Below, piece after piece: positions 10,101-25,100 of a stretch of 64,000 nucleotides of DNA. The translations under genes and the position numbers were made by a program. Source of the DNA: Diogma glabrata (Eukaryota; Arthropoda; Insecta; Diptera; Cylindrotomidae); assembly GCA_963693315.1 (NCBI GenBank), contig OY856188.1, positions 189,959,897 through 190,023,896 of the forward strand, written 5' to 3'. Below the pieces are notes generated by a model, which made no database searches, was not told the origin of the DNA, and saw nothing but the letters and a program-made list of their open reading frames with translations. Each line of letters begins with the position of its first letter. Positions within the stretch are counted from its first letter, which is position 1.

Positions 10101-13100
10101 TATTCACAACTTGAAAAAAAGCTATAAACTATCCAATTATAGCTTTCCAATCAAAGCTATAAACTATCCAAAATCTTCAAATGATTTAATTCCTTTATAA
10201 ATAAAAGCTAGTATTTCTCGCTTTCCAATCAAGACTATAAACTATCCAAAATCTTCAAATGTTTTAATTCCTTTATAAATAAAAGCTAGTATTTCTCGCT
10301 TTCCAATCAAGACTATAAACTATCCAAAATCTTCAAATGTTTTAATTTCTTTATAAATAAAAGCTAGTATTTCTCGCTTTAACCTTCCATCAAGTAATCC
10401 CTTTGAAATTCTTTTAACAAGAACTTATTAAAGTGATACGAACTCCTTTGAGATTAAAGTATGTTGCCAAAGTCACAATATACAGATGAAATCTTAAAAA
10501 GTCAAACTCAATTCCAAACAGAATTTAAGATTTAATTAAAACTGGCATAGATTTATCAATATAACATTTATTTTATATTATAATTTTTGAAAACTAAACA
10601 TTACAATTTATTGTGTTAAACCGTCATATTAAACTTTTTAATATATTTTTTAAAAAAAGAGAAGTTTTAATATTTTGGAAAAGTTAGCATGAATAATATA
10701 TTTTGTTTTTTATTTTGATCAATAAAACATCGCATGCTAAATTTGAATTTTTAAATTTTTAATTTTGATGTTCGCCACACCCCTTCCACAGCGAATTGTG
10801 GCGGCTTACTCTTGAGAACTAGATTTGGAGCTTAGTTCTTTATTGTGTCCTCAACAACTTTCGTGTGAATCCCGTTTAAACCCGTTTTATACGTAAGCTC
10901 GTCAATGTTATCTGTTACTTGGTTGTTTCTGACATCACTTAGGAAAAATTTTGCAGTACGCCTTATGTCTCTAGGTGGTGTGATTGTGGATAAGGTGTCA
11001 CTGCAAGGATGTTGCTCTTTGTGACAGGCCCATAGATATTGTTTGGTGAGCATTTCATTGTGTTGACGGACCGGCAATATGTTACATTCTTAGTGCACTT
11101 GATCTCGGTGAGCCATGAAATGACATCCGGTTGCTGTTTGCATTTCATTGCGTTTTGTGTTACTTGTAACTTATTCCAGTGAGTGTCAGCGACTTGCGGT
11201 GTCCATATGGGTGCAGCGTAATTCAAAATAGGTCTTCCTATTGCTTTGTATGTTTTTGATTGTTTCTTTTTCTTTCTCCTATGAACTGCCAGCCTTTCAA
11301 AGTGCTTTCAAAGCATTGTTCCTGTTTTTCAATCTCGCGTTCACCTGTTGAGCAGTCTCGGATTTTTTATCGTGGAGATGAAAGCACGTTTTCAATGAAG
11401 ATGTTGAGTGTTGTGTTCACCTCCTTCGTCCATGTGGTGAAAAGTGTAGATGTGGACTTTTCGGTGGAAAGTTTCAGTTTTCTGGTTTTAAACCATTCGT
11501 TTAGGATGTTAAGGTAGGTGTTCAGAGCATTAGTGAGTTGTTCCAGGTGGTTTCCTGTTGCAAGCACCGTGCAGTCGTCTGCATATGTCGTGATGGTTAT
11601 TCCTTCTGGTGGTGTAGGTAAGCTGCTTAGGTAGAGATTAAATAGTGAAGGTGAGAGAACTCCACCTTGTGGGACTCCTTGTTTGAGCACTCTCATCTTA
11701 GATTTGGAGTTACGGAACTCAACGTTTGTTTGTCGGCCTCTTAGGTAGTTGCACAACCAGCGCTTTATTAAACCTGGCAGATTGGTGTGAAATATATCAT
11801 TTAATAGTGCACCGTGCGACACTGTCGAATGCTTTTGATAGGTTGAACGCAACTAATATTATTCTGGCACAAGGTTGTTTTTGGTTTAATCCATCACTAA
11901 TTTGACCTTGGATCTTGTGAAGAGCGGTGGTTGTACTATGTGCTGTCCTAAAGCCACGTTGATGGGGCGCCAAATTGCAAGATCTGGATAACCGAGGTAA
12001 CAGAAGTGCTTCAATCAGTTTTGCAACCTATGAAAGAATGGAGATCGGTCGGTAAAATTCTCCCTTCTCTTCATGTTTTCCAGGTTTTAAGATGGTGCTT
12101 ATTCTTGCTGTTTGCCAGATGTTTGGTATCTGAAGAGTATTTAGCGATGTGTTGAGTGTGGTAGTGAGAAAGTTCAATCCTTTAGGTCCAGTGTTTTAGC
12201 ATGATGGCTGAGATGCCATCGAGTCCAATAGCTTTGGATGGCTTAGTTTTCTTTATAGCATTCTCAACTTCTTCTTCGAGGATGAGTTAATCCTTTTGTG
12301 ACCTTCCAGAGACTTTTGCTTGGACCAAAGCTTGACTTACTCACTAGCTCTCTCCATTTATTACGTTTGTGTTCCGTGACTAGCTTATTTATTTGGTTGT
12401 TTAGGTCTTTAATTTTAGTGTCGGCTGGATCTGCCTTGCAGATGTCATCTCTTAATGTTGAGAGAACACAAGCTTCCTGTGGGAAGTTTGGTTTCACCTT
12501 TGTATTCTGTCGGCTGGAATGAAGCGAGATCTGGCTTTATTAAAAAAAATTTTCTGAATTTTTTTCCCCAGAGAGGGCGTCAAGTGGTAAAAATTGCTTA
12601 CTGAATTCTATTTCAGTAAAATTTGTAAAATTTTGCCAGTCAGCTTTGTTAAAATTAATATATGTCTTCTTCTCGGACTTTATTTGGTTTATTGAACGGC
12701 TTAAGGTGATTATGATAGGCACGTGGTCTGATCCTAATGCGATTTCAGTTCTCCATTCAGCAATTGGCATTTGTGACATACTGGCAAGGAAAACATCTGG
12801 AGAAGAATACGAGTTATTGGTTACCCTTGTTGGTTGTGGTTTGTTGAGGACTCCAGAGTTGGAGCCGTCAATTTGATCACTGTTGATGACGATATTTGTA
12901 AAAAACAACGAGATCAGCAACAGTGCGACGATGTTGTAGGGAATCAAGTTAGTTTTAATGTCAAAGCTCGATCACCCACAATACGTTTAGCCCGCTGTTG
13001 AACAGAGTCCAAGAGGGCTAAGATGAAAACAGAAGCAGCACCCCAAACTTGACAACAGTACTCCATACAGGGACGAATATAGGACTTATAAACATGGAGC

Positions 13101-16100
13101 GAAACATTTGTGTGCATCTTTTTAGGAGGCCGAGTTTTTAGACGCGCTTTTTGCCATCGCCATTACATGATCGTTTCAGAGTAGGTCATTTGAAACTGTG
13201 ACACCCAATAAACGAATGTTTTTACATTCACCCATTGGTTCATCACACATACTGAATAAAATATCTTTGGGGAACTCGGTCTTTGATCAGGAAACAATCA
13301 ACAGCTGTGTTTTGGTAGAGTTGAAATTGACCAGGTTTTGGTCACCCCAATCGGCGACTATTTTTTAGGTCTTTATTCACATTTATGGCATCGTCTCTCC
13401 GGGTGGGATTTATTCGTTCGTGCATTTTACCTTTTGAAGGAAGGGGCTCGAACGACTTGTGCAGAGTACTATCATTTGCGAAACTATTTATTGCGTTAAT
13501 TAGTTTAGACTCAGAAGAAAATCCGTCTAAGGAAACCGAAATGTATCGGTTGGATAGAAAATTTTGAATCAGCTTCACAACATTCGGATGAAAACCATAC
13601 GCAACGAGCTTGTTGATTAAGTTGGCAAGCCATACTCGATTGAATACCTTGGGGATGTCTAAAGCGATAACGTATGTTTCACCACCTTTATCAAGTATGC
13701 TGTTCTAACAATGTGCTACATAGTTTAATAGATCGGTAGTCAATCTTTTGTTTCGAAACCCGTATTGGCTGTCGGCTATTAAATGATTCACTTCCAGAAA
13801 TTTTGAAATGTGTGTTTTAATATAATGCTCGTAGACTTTAGATAGGACCGATAGTAAAGCTATTGGCCTATAATTTAAGATATCGAATTTTGGTCCCTTT
13901 TTGGGGACGGGCTGGACATTTGCCAACTTCCAGCACGAGAGAAATATACCAGATCTGTAGGATTGGTAGAATATATTAGTCAAAGTTGGTGCAAGTTCTT
14001 TGGAAAAGATTTTTAAAATAATGGGCGGAATTTTGTCCATTCCTGAGGCTCTGTTGATGTTTAACCGCTTTAAAAGTTTAGCGGCTATTTTGGGTTTGAA
14101 GTGGAGTTCATTCATATTAACTTCTGAAGACTGGATTTGGGGTATTTCTTTAGGAGTTTCCAAAACAGTGGAGTTCAGAGCAAAGCGTTCAGCGAACAAG
14201 TTAGCTTTTCTTGCGGGATCATTGACGATTAAATCACCATCAATAATAGGGGGAATAGAAGATTTGGTGCCAGAATTTAAAGAATTAATGGCACTGTAGA
14301 AACTCTTGTCAGAAATAGACATAGACGTAAGTTTTGAAGATTTCGCTCTGTCAATTTCAGACTTTTCGTTTGAGATAATCTGGTTAGATATTTTGTTGGC
14401 CTTTAGATATTGGGATCGATAAGCGGGAGTTTTGTTATGAATCCAAATATTAAATGATCTACGTTTGTTTCTAAGTGCCGTTTTGGCAGCTTTCGAATAC
14501 AAGTATTTTTGTTTGGGTTTTATTATGGAGAATAAATTTATTAATAGCAAATTGAATGGTTTCTGCAAAGTTTTGAGCAGAAACATTTACATTGTCAGTG
14601 TAAAAACAGTGACGGTCGAAAGGGAAACCATGGAAAAAATTTTGAAGATCACTCTTATACATTTTTGAATAGTGAAGTATTTTACGGGGTTCGGGAGCTG
14701 TAGTTTTAGGTAAATCAGTTTTGATAACTGATGAAATTAAATAATGAAATCAACACTCGTAATATCTGGCATTGTGGTAAGATAGAGATATAAAAGAAAA
14801 CTATTATCACCGCCATTACGGGGCGTGAAATTTGGGTTTTTAACAATTTGGAATAGGCCCAATTTGGAATTGCATTACTTTCACATCGCTTGGAATTTCC
14901 AGATGTGTGTTCGCATTGTGTTCTAACACATATTTCTCGTTGCCTTGAACCGTTTAAATGCACCAATGAAAGCTGATGTGGTTAAGTCCGAAACTAGTTC
15001 TTAGGTGAAAAATTTTTGTTGTAAACCAGACAAGATTGATACCATTCCTCGAATGCGATGATGAATATAGAAAGGTTCATAAAAAGTTTCGTTTGTATGG
15101 AGTGGTGGTACAGGTTAAATTCTTTCAAATGGCCTATTTGTTCAAGTTTTTTAGGACGCAAACGAAAGCATCTTATGCAACTATTGCATGTTTTTGTTGC
15201 TAATTCTTTACCCTTTATTGGCCAATAATACTGCTTTCCAATAGCCAATAATACTTGCGGACCTGCATAAAATGTAATGGTGTGATAGTAATTAAATATA
15301 GTAGCTGTAAAAGGAAGTAAGATATTATGCTTCACTGAATATGAAAGTGAAGATTGTTATAGAAGTCCACCTACTGTAAGCAAACGATCGTTGTCCAAGA
15401 AAATTGTTAGATTTTTTTTTTAATAGGGTCTTCGACTAAATGATTTGCGGATTTAAGCGTATTATTTTCTCCTTAAAATACGTCCCTTGCACCATTTTTA
15501 ACATCATGGTCAGAGCCTCATTTAATTCAGTTGAACTAAGATCTTCTATTGATTGGTTTTAATGACTTTGCAGCTTCTTCCAAATTTGGGTTTTTAACAA
15601 TTTGGAATAGGCCCAATTTGGAATTGCATTACTTTCACATCGCTTGGAATTTCCAGATGTGTGTTCGCATTGTGTTCTAACACATATTTCTCGTTGCCTT
15701 GAACCGTTTAAATGCACCAATGAAAGCTGATGTGGTTAAGTCCGAAACTAGTTCTTAGGTGAAAAATTTTTGTTGTAAACCAGACAAGATTGATACCATT
15801 CCTCGAATGCGATGATGAATATAGAAAGGTTCATAAAAAGTTTCGTTTGTATGGAGTGGTGGTACAGGTTAAATTCTTTCAAATGGCCTATTTGTTCAAG
15901 TTTTTTAGGACGCAAACGAAAGCATCTTATGCAACTATTGCATGTTTTTGTTGCTAATTCTTTACCCTTTATTGGCCAATAATACTGCTTTCCAATAGCC
16001 AATAATACTTGCGGACCTGCATAAAATGTAATGGTGTGATAGTAATTAAATATAGTAGCTGTAAAAGGAAGTAAGATATTATGCTTCACTGAATATGAAA

Positions 16101-19100
16101 GTGAAGATTGTTATAGAAGTCCACCTACTGTAAGCAAACGATCGTTGTCCAAGAAAATTGTTAGATTTTTTTTTTAATAGGGTCTTCGACTAAATGATTT
16201 GCGGATTTAAGCGTATTATTTTCTCCTTAAAATACGTCCCTTGCACCATTTTTAACATCATGGTCAGAGCCTCATTTAATTCAGTTGAACTAAGATCTTC
16301 TATTGATTGGTTTTAATGACTTTGCAGCTTCTTCCAGATCTGTAGTTCCTAATAAATCGGATCACAAACGGCATGGTTCTTTTTAGCGAACTAAAGTTGT
16401 TCAAATATTTGTTCTTGACTAAGATATCTGAAAAATCGTTGTTGTTTTGAATAAGAAATATTTTATTAATTTTACGGAATTGTTCCCTTCCCATCGGTAA
16501 GTTATTTGATTGAAGGTTGATATATAAACCATATTGATTCGTGTGATGTCAGAAACATTGGACCTTTAAACCATATATTTCTTTTTAACTACATGGATGG
16601 TAACAATCCCCATGATATATGATCTGCTGGATTCAGTATTGAACTTGCATGTCTCCAATCTTTTATGTTAGAGTATTTCTGAATCTGCGCAACTCTATTG
16701 CCTACAAACGTTTACAGTAAACCAGACTCCGAGTTGATCCAGGAGAGAACAATTTTCGAATCCATCCAATAAAATGTTCATTATTGAATTAATTTTTTGA
16801 AACAGTTCTACTAATAAAGCAGAAAGCTCTAAACGTGGCAATGTTGTTTTGGAAAGTGATGCAACTCGAGATTTCGAATAAATTAACATAACATCAATGT
16901 TTCCTTCTGGATTTACATTACGGGCGTAAATAGCCTTTTCACGTAAGCCTTTTCACTTGAGTTGGAAAATCCATGTAGCTCGATGTGTACAACATTTGGC
17001 AATATCATATGACGATTTAGAGAAAGATCATTTAATAGCGGTAGTTCAGAACGAAGCTCCTGCCATAATGTATATAACTCTTGTGGGAGAACTTCGTACC
17101 AATGATGTTTTAGTTGCCATAATCTTTGCATGAATATTCTGGAGAGTGTGATTACTGGAGCCGTTAAAGGAAGTGGATCATAAATTCGCGCAATATCCGA
17201 CAACACCGATCTTTTAGTGATAGTGCCGATAGGTTGATCAGACGAATATTTTACTTTGGGATAATATTGAAGGCCAATTTCTGATGAATTCAGTTTCAAG
17301 GTTTTTATGAAGCCTACATCACCGATTTGTAGGAATTTCTCTTTGTGTTCAACTGGAATATCATGCAGAATAGCCTCATGGTTTGAACATAATTTTCTAA
17401 GTTGCATTTCGGCTGTATTTAATAAAGTTTTAATTCCAGACCTAATTTTGTCTAACTCTCCTATAGAATTAAACCCGTTTAAAAGATCATTTACATCAAT
17501 ATCTATTAATATAATTTTGCTTGCCAATGGAAATTCATTTTCATTCAGAAAATTTTGAATCAGCTTCACAACATTCGGATGAAAACCATACGCAACGAGC
17601 TTGTTGATTAAGTTGGCAAGCCATACTCGATTGAATACCTTGGGGATGTCTAAAGCGATAACGTATGTTTCACCACCTTTATCAAGTATGCTGTTCTAAC
17701 AATGTGCTACATAGTTTAATAGATCGGTAGTTAATCTTTTGTTTCGAAACCCGTATTGGCTGTCGGCTATTAAATGATTCACTTCCAGAAATTTTGAAAT
17801 GTGTGTTTTAATATAATGCTCGTAGACTTTAGATAGGACCGATAGTAAAGCTATTGGCCTATAATTTAAGATATCGAATTTTGGTCCCTTTTTGGGGACG
17901 GGCTGGACATTTGCCAACTTCCAGCACGAGAGAAATATACCAGATCTGTAGGATTGGTAGAATATATTAGTCAAAGTTGGTGCAAGTTCTTTGGAAAAGA
18001 TTTTTAAAATAATGGGCGGAATTTTGTCCATTCCTGAGGCTCTGTTGATGTTTAACCGCTTTAAAAGTTTAGCGGCTATTTTGGGTTTGAAGTGGAGTTC
18101 ATTCATATTAACTTCTGAAGACTGGATTTGGGGTATTTCTTTAGGAGTTTCCAAAACAGTGGAGTTCAGAGCAAAGCGTTCAGCGAACAAGTTTTAGCGA
18201 ACAAATAGCCTTTTCACGTAAGCCTTTTCACTTGAGTTGGAAAATCCATGTAGCTCGATGTGTACAACATTTGGCAATATCATATGACGATTTAGAGAAA
18301 GATCATTTAATAGCGGTAGTTCAGAACGAAGCTCCTGCCATAATGTATATAACTCTTGTGGGAGAACTTCGTACCAATGATGTTTTAGTTGCCATAATCT
18401 TTGCATGAATATTCTGGAGAGTGTGATTACTGGAGCCGTTAAAGGAAGTGGATCATAAATTCGCGCAATATCCGACAACACCGATCTTTTAGTGATAGCC
18501 GATAGGTTGATCAGACGAATATTTTACTTTGGGATAATATTGAAGGCCAATTTCTGATGAATTCAGTTTCAAGGTTTTTATGAAGCATACATCACCGATT
18601 TGTAGGAATTTCTCTTTGTGTTCAACTGGAATATCATGCAGAATAGCCTCATGGTTTGAACATAATTTTCTAAGTTGCATTTCGGCTGTATTTAATAAAG
18701 TTTTAATTCCAGACCTAATTTTGTCTAACTCTCCTATAGAATTAAACCCGTTTAAAAGATCATTTACATCAATATCTATTAATATAATTTTGCTTGCCAA
18801 TGGAAATTCATTTGCACCACTAGTCCTACCATCAGTATATCATTAAGTGAGTATCCTGAAGTTGTTTGAGCGATGCTTCGAAAACTACACGAAAATGTGT
18901 TGTTGATTTTCAGGCTTAATGACGGTGTGGTGTGGCATAAAGTAATTATTGTTTTCTATTTCACTCTCAGATATTTGTTGCATGTGATGTGACCTAATGC
19001 TTCATACTCTTCTAGAAATTTAGTATACTCTTGTTTCATTTTCTCAGTCTTACTTAATTTGGCTTCTAAACTGTAAAATCTTTTGGTTGCCATTTCGGTA

Positions 19101-22100
19101 ATTTCCTAAAACAGAAGTATCTGTTAAAAGTGGAAAGCAACAATAAATTTACGTGAGTTGTTGTTGTTGTGGTAGCGACGGGTTCGGTGCTACTCCTTCG
19201 GAACCATGTTCAGATTTAGAAACTTTGCTACTGCTCTTGGGCGGTACCACAAATCTTTCTCATTCAAGTTGGTTGGTTTTTCTGGACAATTGAATAGGTG
19301 GTCTGGATAATGTGGCGTGCCGTCACATAGGGAACACATGTCAACAATTTTCTGGTCAATTTTATTCATTTGGTTATTCATGTGGTTATTTAAGATGCGT
19401 GAGCAACTGGAGCTTTTCTGCGCTAGAATGGATCTAGCTTGCTTTTGTGAACTCGATTTGGGGCGTAGTTCCTTAATATGCTGCGTTCTGTGTTATTTGT
19501 TACTTAATTCTAGTGAGTTTCATCGACTTGAAGTGTCCATATGGGTGCAGCGTAATTTAAAATAGGTTTTCCTATTGCTTTGTATGTTGTAATGATTGTG
19601 TTTTTATCTCTGCCACATGAACTAGCAGTTAGTCCTTTCAATCCATTGTTCCTGTTTTTCAATCTCGAGTTCGTCTGCAGAGCATTAATATTAAATTTAA
19701 GTAGTCGATCAAATGTTACCCCCAACAGTCTCGGATTTTTTACCGTAGACATGAATATGTTGTCAATGCAGATGTTAAGTGATGTATTTGCCTCCTTCAT
19801 CCGTGTGGTGAAAAGTGGGGAAGTGGGCTTTTCATTGGAAAGTTTCAAGTTTCTGGTTTTAAACCATTCGTTCAAGGTGTTAAGGTAGGTGATCAGAACA
19901 TTAGTGAGTTGTTCCAGCCTCCAGGTTGTTTCCTATTGTAAGCACCGTGCAGTCGTCTGTAGATGACGTTATGGTTATTCCTTTCGGTGGTGCCAGTAAC
20001 CTACTTAAGTAAAGATTGAATAATGAAGGTTAGTGAACACCACCTTGTGGAACTCCTTGTCTGAGCTCCTTATCTTAGATTCACAGTTACGAAAGACAAC
20101 GTGTTTGGTGGCGTCTTAGGTAGTTGCACATCCAGCACTTTATTAAACCTGGCAGATAAGTGTTAAATATATCATTTATAAGTGCAGCGTGCGACATTGT
20201 ATCGAAAGCTTTTGTTAGGGTTGTTTATGATTCAGACCTTCGCTGATTTGTGTTTGGATTCTGTGAAAAGCGATGGTTGTACTATGTGCTGTCCTAAAGC
20301 CATGTTGATGTTACGCCATTTTGCAATATCTAGTTAACCGAGGTAGCAGAAGCGTTTCAATCAATTTCGCAACCGATGAAAGGATGGAGATCGGTCTATG
20401 AAATTCTCTCTTTTCTTCAGGTTTTACAGGTTTCAATATGAGGCCCAATTTCCAGATATTTGGTTTCTAGAGCGTATTTAGAGATGTGTTGAGTGTGGTA
20501 GTGAGACAGTTCAATCCTTTGAATTCAATGTGTGAGCATAATGGCTGAGATGCCGTCGGGTCCAATTGCTTTAGATGGCTTAGTTTTCTTTATTGCATTT
20601 TTTCAACTTCTTCGGAAAATGTGATATTTTCTAAATATTATGTATTAAGTTTGCGCAGATGTCTTAATAGTGACCTAGTTTCCTTTTCATGTTTACGTTG
20701 CTTTTCTGTAAACTGTGTGTTGAATTTTGTTGCGCATTTCCTGTGGTTTTTAATTGGGATATCATCGAAGGAGATTATGTAGTTGTTACCCGGTTGTTGA
20801 GGACTCCTCCTTTAAGCCTTTAACGACCTTCGAGAGACTTATGCTTGTGCTAAAGCTGGACTTACTCACTAGCTCTCTCCATTGCTTATTGCTTATTAAG
20901 GTCTGTAATTCTAAGATCAGCTGAATCTGCCTGACGGATGTCATCTCTTGTGAAAAGTTCACAAGCCTCCTGTTGGAAGTTTGGTTTAACCTTTTGTATT
21001 CTGCCGGCTGGAATGAAGCAAAATCTAGCTTTGTTAAACATATCTCTGAATTTTTTTCCTTAGAGAGGGCGTCAAGAGGTAAAAATTGCTTACTAAATTC
21101 CATTTCAGTAAAATTTGCAAAAATTATCCCAGTCAGCTTTGTTAAAACCAATATAGGTCCTCTTCTCGGATTTTATTTCGTTTATGAAACGGAAACATAA
21201 ATTTTGATTAATTTTTTTTTTATCTTGAGAAGCATGTGCCATCATTCAACAGTTCAGCTAACTTTGAAATGAATCGATGGCAATAATTGACCATTCCAAC
21301 GCACCGTTGAATTTGTGTGACAGATGTTGGTTCCAAAAAATTAGTAATGGTTGCAACTTTCTCTTGAGAAGGTGCAAATTCATCAGGAGCTATTTTGTGG
21401 CTGAGGATATCAAGAACAGAAACGCAGAAAATACATGGTGATAAATCTGATCTACTTGAATACAGTATACTGTCGATTGCTATATTTTTATTTCTCTTAT
21501 TATAAGTTAAATGAAAAACAATTACAAGCATTAGATCAATGAACTTTCGTTCCTTTTATTATTTTTCAAATATTTCTGGGATTGCATGTCCCCCTCCTCA
21601 GTGTTCTATAATTGATGAAAACCTTGCATTTCTTTTGAAAAATATTTTGCTGACAAATAATGCAAAGCATTTCATCCATCGAGTATCAGGTACAGGTGTT
21701 ATTGAGGTTTCAAAAAACAGGTACTGAGGAAACCGCCCACCACTTTGTTCAATATTATATGGTGCAAAAACTAATCAGCTCCCTCTCAATACGTATTTGC
21801 TTATTTTATCAAAGTGTGATCAAAATTAATTGACTAACGAATGTTGTATTTATCAACAAACATAAAAAATATAGTGAAAAAAATCTTTTGTTATATGGAC
21901 CTAATTCTTTGTCCAATGTAACCTAAAAGTTGCAATAATATTTCTTATAGTGATTGAAACCTTTTACTAACGTCTCATGAAAATCGATTTGTAACTGTAG
22001 AGAATTGGGATAACACATTAATAAAAAACATTTTAACCTTAAGTGACAGACCGGATGTTGGTAGAGAAATATTGGAAACAGTACTAAAACCTTATATTCA

Positions 22101-25100
22101 AGTCAAGCCTAGTCTCATTAAGATTGAAAGCTAGGGTTATAAGTTATTCAAGATTCAAATAAACAGGTGATCCTCCTCCATTTTGTCCAATTTTGAAATG
22201 AATCCAAATTTTGCATTTTCAAGTGAATCTAGATCATATTTTTTTTTAAATAATATGTGTTGTGGAGTATACATTACAATATGTGTCACAACAACAAATA
22301 AAAACCTTTTAAGACCACGGTCTCACAACAACAAGCGTTCTAAGATATTGATGGACGGAAATCTGTTTTTTTGTTTGTTTTTATATATTTTATAAGAAAG
22401 AATAACTAAACAATAAATCGATAGAGAAAATAAAATAAGAGATAAAAAGCAAATTTGTTTTAAAAAGTTGCAGGAACAAAACTAAAATGGGTTTGCCAAT
22501 AATCCAGTGGCATAATACTTGATTATGTGACGCACTGTCTTTCTTAATGATTAAAGCTTAGATATAAAACTACTTATTTCTTCGAGCAAGCTACAGCGTA
22601 CCAGCCGGCCTTCGAGCAGGTTACCAAAGTTCTATTAAAATCTCAGTCATTTTTGTCACCTAAAGAAATACATACACACGAAAGTCTGTATAATATAAAA
22701 TTACAAGCAACAAAGTTATATCCACCAGGTTAAATGTAGTTTTTATATTGACAAAGATCTTCGCACGTGTATCCCATTTAATAAATTCAATTAGAGTTGA
22801 GATTGTTCCCAAACCTAACTTGTAGATTTTTAAAATATGATAATTGAAAAAGCTGATCGGGGACTGTAGCTACTTTCTAACAAACGAACCAACACCATTT
22901 TATAAAAGAGGTATTACTACTGCTATCCTAGTATACTTCATATTAAAATCAATTTTGACTCATGGAGGGATCAGCTTTTGTTGATTTGTAATTTTTTTAA
23001 ATTTTTAATCTAAGAAAGTGACAACCACGCGTATGCTATAATATACGAGTTTGCTTTTGACATGCTATTTAACGTGAGACATCACTAGCAAAGGTGAGTG
23101 CTATCGTTGCTTAATAAAAGTTCATTTGCTAGCACTCCTAAGATATCACCTTGGATAGTGATACGCAACTGAAATGTTCGCTGATGATATCCAACTCATA
23201 TGTTAATAATAGAGATTGAAACTAAGGTCGCCAGGTTTGTCACATCCGTAAATCAAAATGATCTGTCCATGGGGTCTGCAGACCAAAAAATTTTCCATTG
23301 AATGCCTATGATCACGGTCACATATCACAGAAAACTGCAATTCAAAATATAAAATTTGTTAAACAGTTGCACCTAAAACTTCTGGAGTACCAATCTATAG
23401 TGCCGGTAATGAATATCAGTATATCGATATTTATCGATATATCGAATAATGATATCGGAATGATAAAATATCAATATGTCGATACTTATTGCCATTGGTT
23501 GTGCATGAGATGTCATATTTGCTACGAAAAATTGGAGCGTTATTGCTTTTAACTTTTTAGCCAGTACTTCTGGGTGAGCAACAGTTGTTTAATTTACAAT
23601 TTACGGGCAGACTTGATTTACCTATAAGTTATGACCAATAAGTCTTACGGTACCTGTGCTGTTTTTTTTATATTTTTTATTTTCCAAAAAACTAAATTTA
23701 TATAGGAAAACAATATACAATAATATACGGCATATAATTAAGTAAGTGAAGCAAAAAATTATAACAATTATTATATAATAATAAAGATATTTCATTTTAC
23801 ATTTTTTGAATAAACAACGATTCATGAAGTATGTATACAAGAATTATGTTCATATAAAATATTATATTCTTATAAAATATTTGGTTTTACTTTTTATTAA
23901 AATAACCCCTAATAACTATATATGCTACTGGGGAGATGATAATTGGTAACTCATAAGGCTTTATATAGAAGTATCAATTTCAGACGTAACAAAGTGTTTG
24001 ACTAACTCAAGGTGTGAGAAATATCATAATCGTGCCCAAACTCTTTTAAAAGTTTCAATCTTAATTGCTTTTTAAACTTGCTTATATCTTTAGTTCTTTG
24101 TATTCTTCGTCCAGGTCATTGAATAACTTTATACCTTTGTATAATGCACTATTCATAGAAATAGTTTTAGTGTATTTTTGTGTTCTATAGTACTTGCTGA
24201 ATCGACTTTGCCTATTGCTTACTTCAAAGTTGGTTACAGGGGCGTTATTGACAACAATTAACTTGTGTGATATCTTGTAGATAAGAAAGATGTATTCATA
24301 ATCTATTAACTTGTGAATTGGTAAGATGGAATTGGAATATAAAGGTTTCGTAGGAAAGCGTGGTGGTAGATTGTACATATTTTTTAAAGATTTGTTTTGT
24401 AAGATCTGTAGTTTATTTAATTTTGAAGACAATCCCACTCCCCATATTGGTAATAGGTACAATAACTGAGAATTAATATACGCATTATATAATTTATGTA
24501 GTACAGGGTGATAAATGTATTTAGCGATACGTCTAAAAGCGCCTAACATATGATGCAATTTTTGATTTTACAAACTCTATGTGTGTTGTCCAATTTAACT
24601 TCTCACTGATATGTAGACCAAGATAGTTAATATGGTCAACCCTTTTAATCGTTTCACCGTTCACCGAAACACAATTAAGCGAAGAATCTTGTAAGTCATA
24701 ATTTTTCCAGTTAAAGATTATGTAATGGATTTTTTTACAATTAAGCTGAAGAGAATTGAGAGAAAGCCAATGTTGCAGAATTTTCAGGTCGTTTTCGACA
24801 GCTGCTTTTAGTTCATTATTATTTCTACAGCTATAAATAATAGCTGCATCATCTGCAAATAATTGGGATGGATCCCGTTAACGGCAATGAAAAAATGTCA
24901 TTTACATAGAGTAGGAACAGTATTGGTCCTAGAATTGATCCGTAGGGTACGCCACATTTCACTTTTAGTAATTCGGAGGAATATTCATTTAATTGTACAA
25001 ACTGCATCCTATTAGAAAGATAATTTTCGAGGAGTTTAAAGGCATTCCCTCTAATTCAAGCTGCATGTAGTTTTTTGGAGAGTGTGGTATAGTTTGAACA

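Noticed and set aside
14994..16089. Two identical 113-codon ORFs as a duplicated host gene
   Set aside because: The peptide is the zinc-binding part of a BEL/Pao integrase, frameshifted on both sides, inside a 754-bp duplication.
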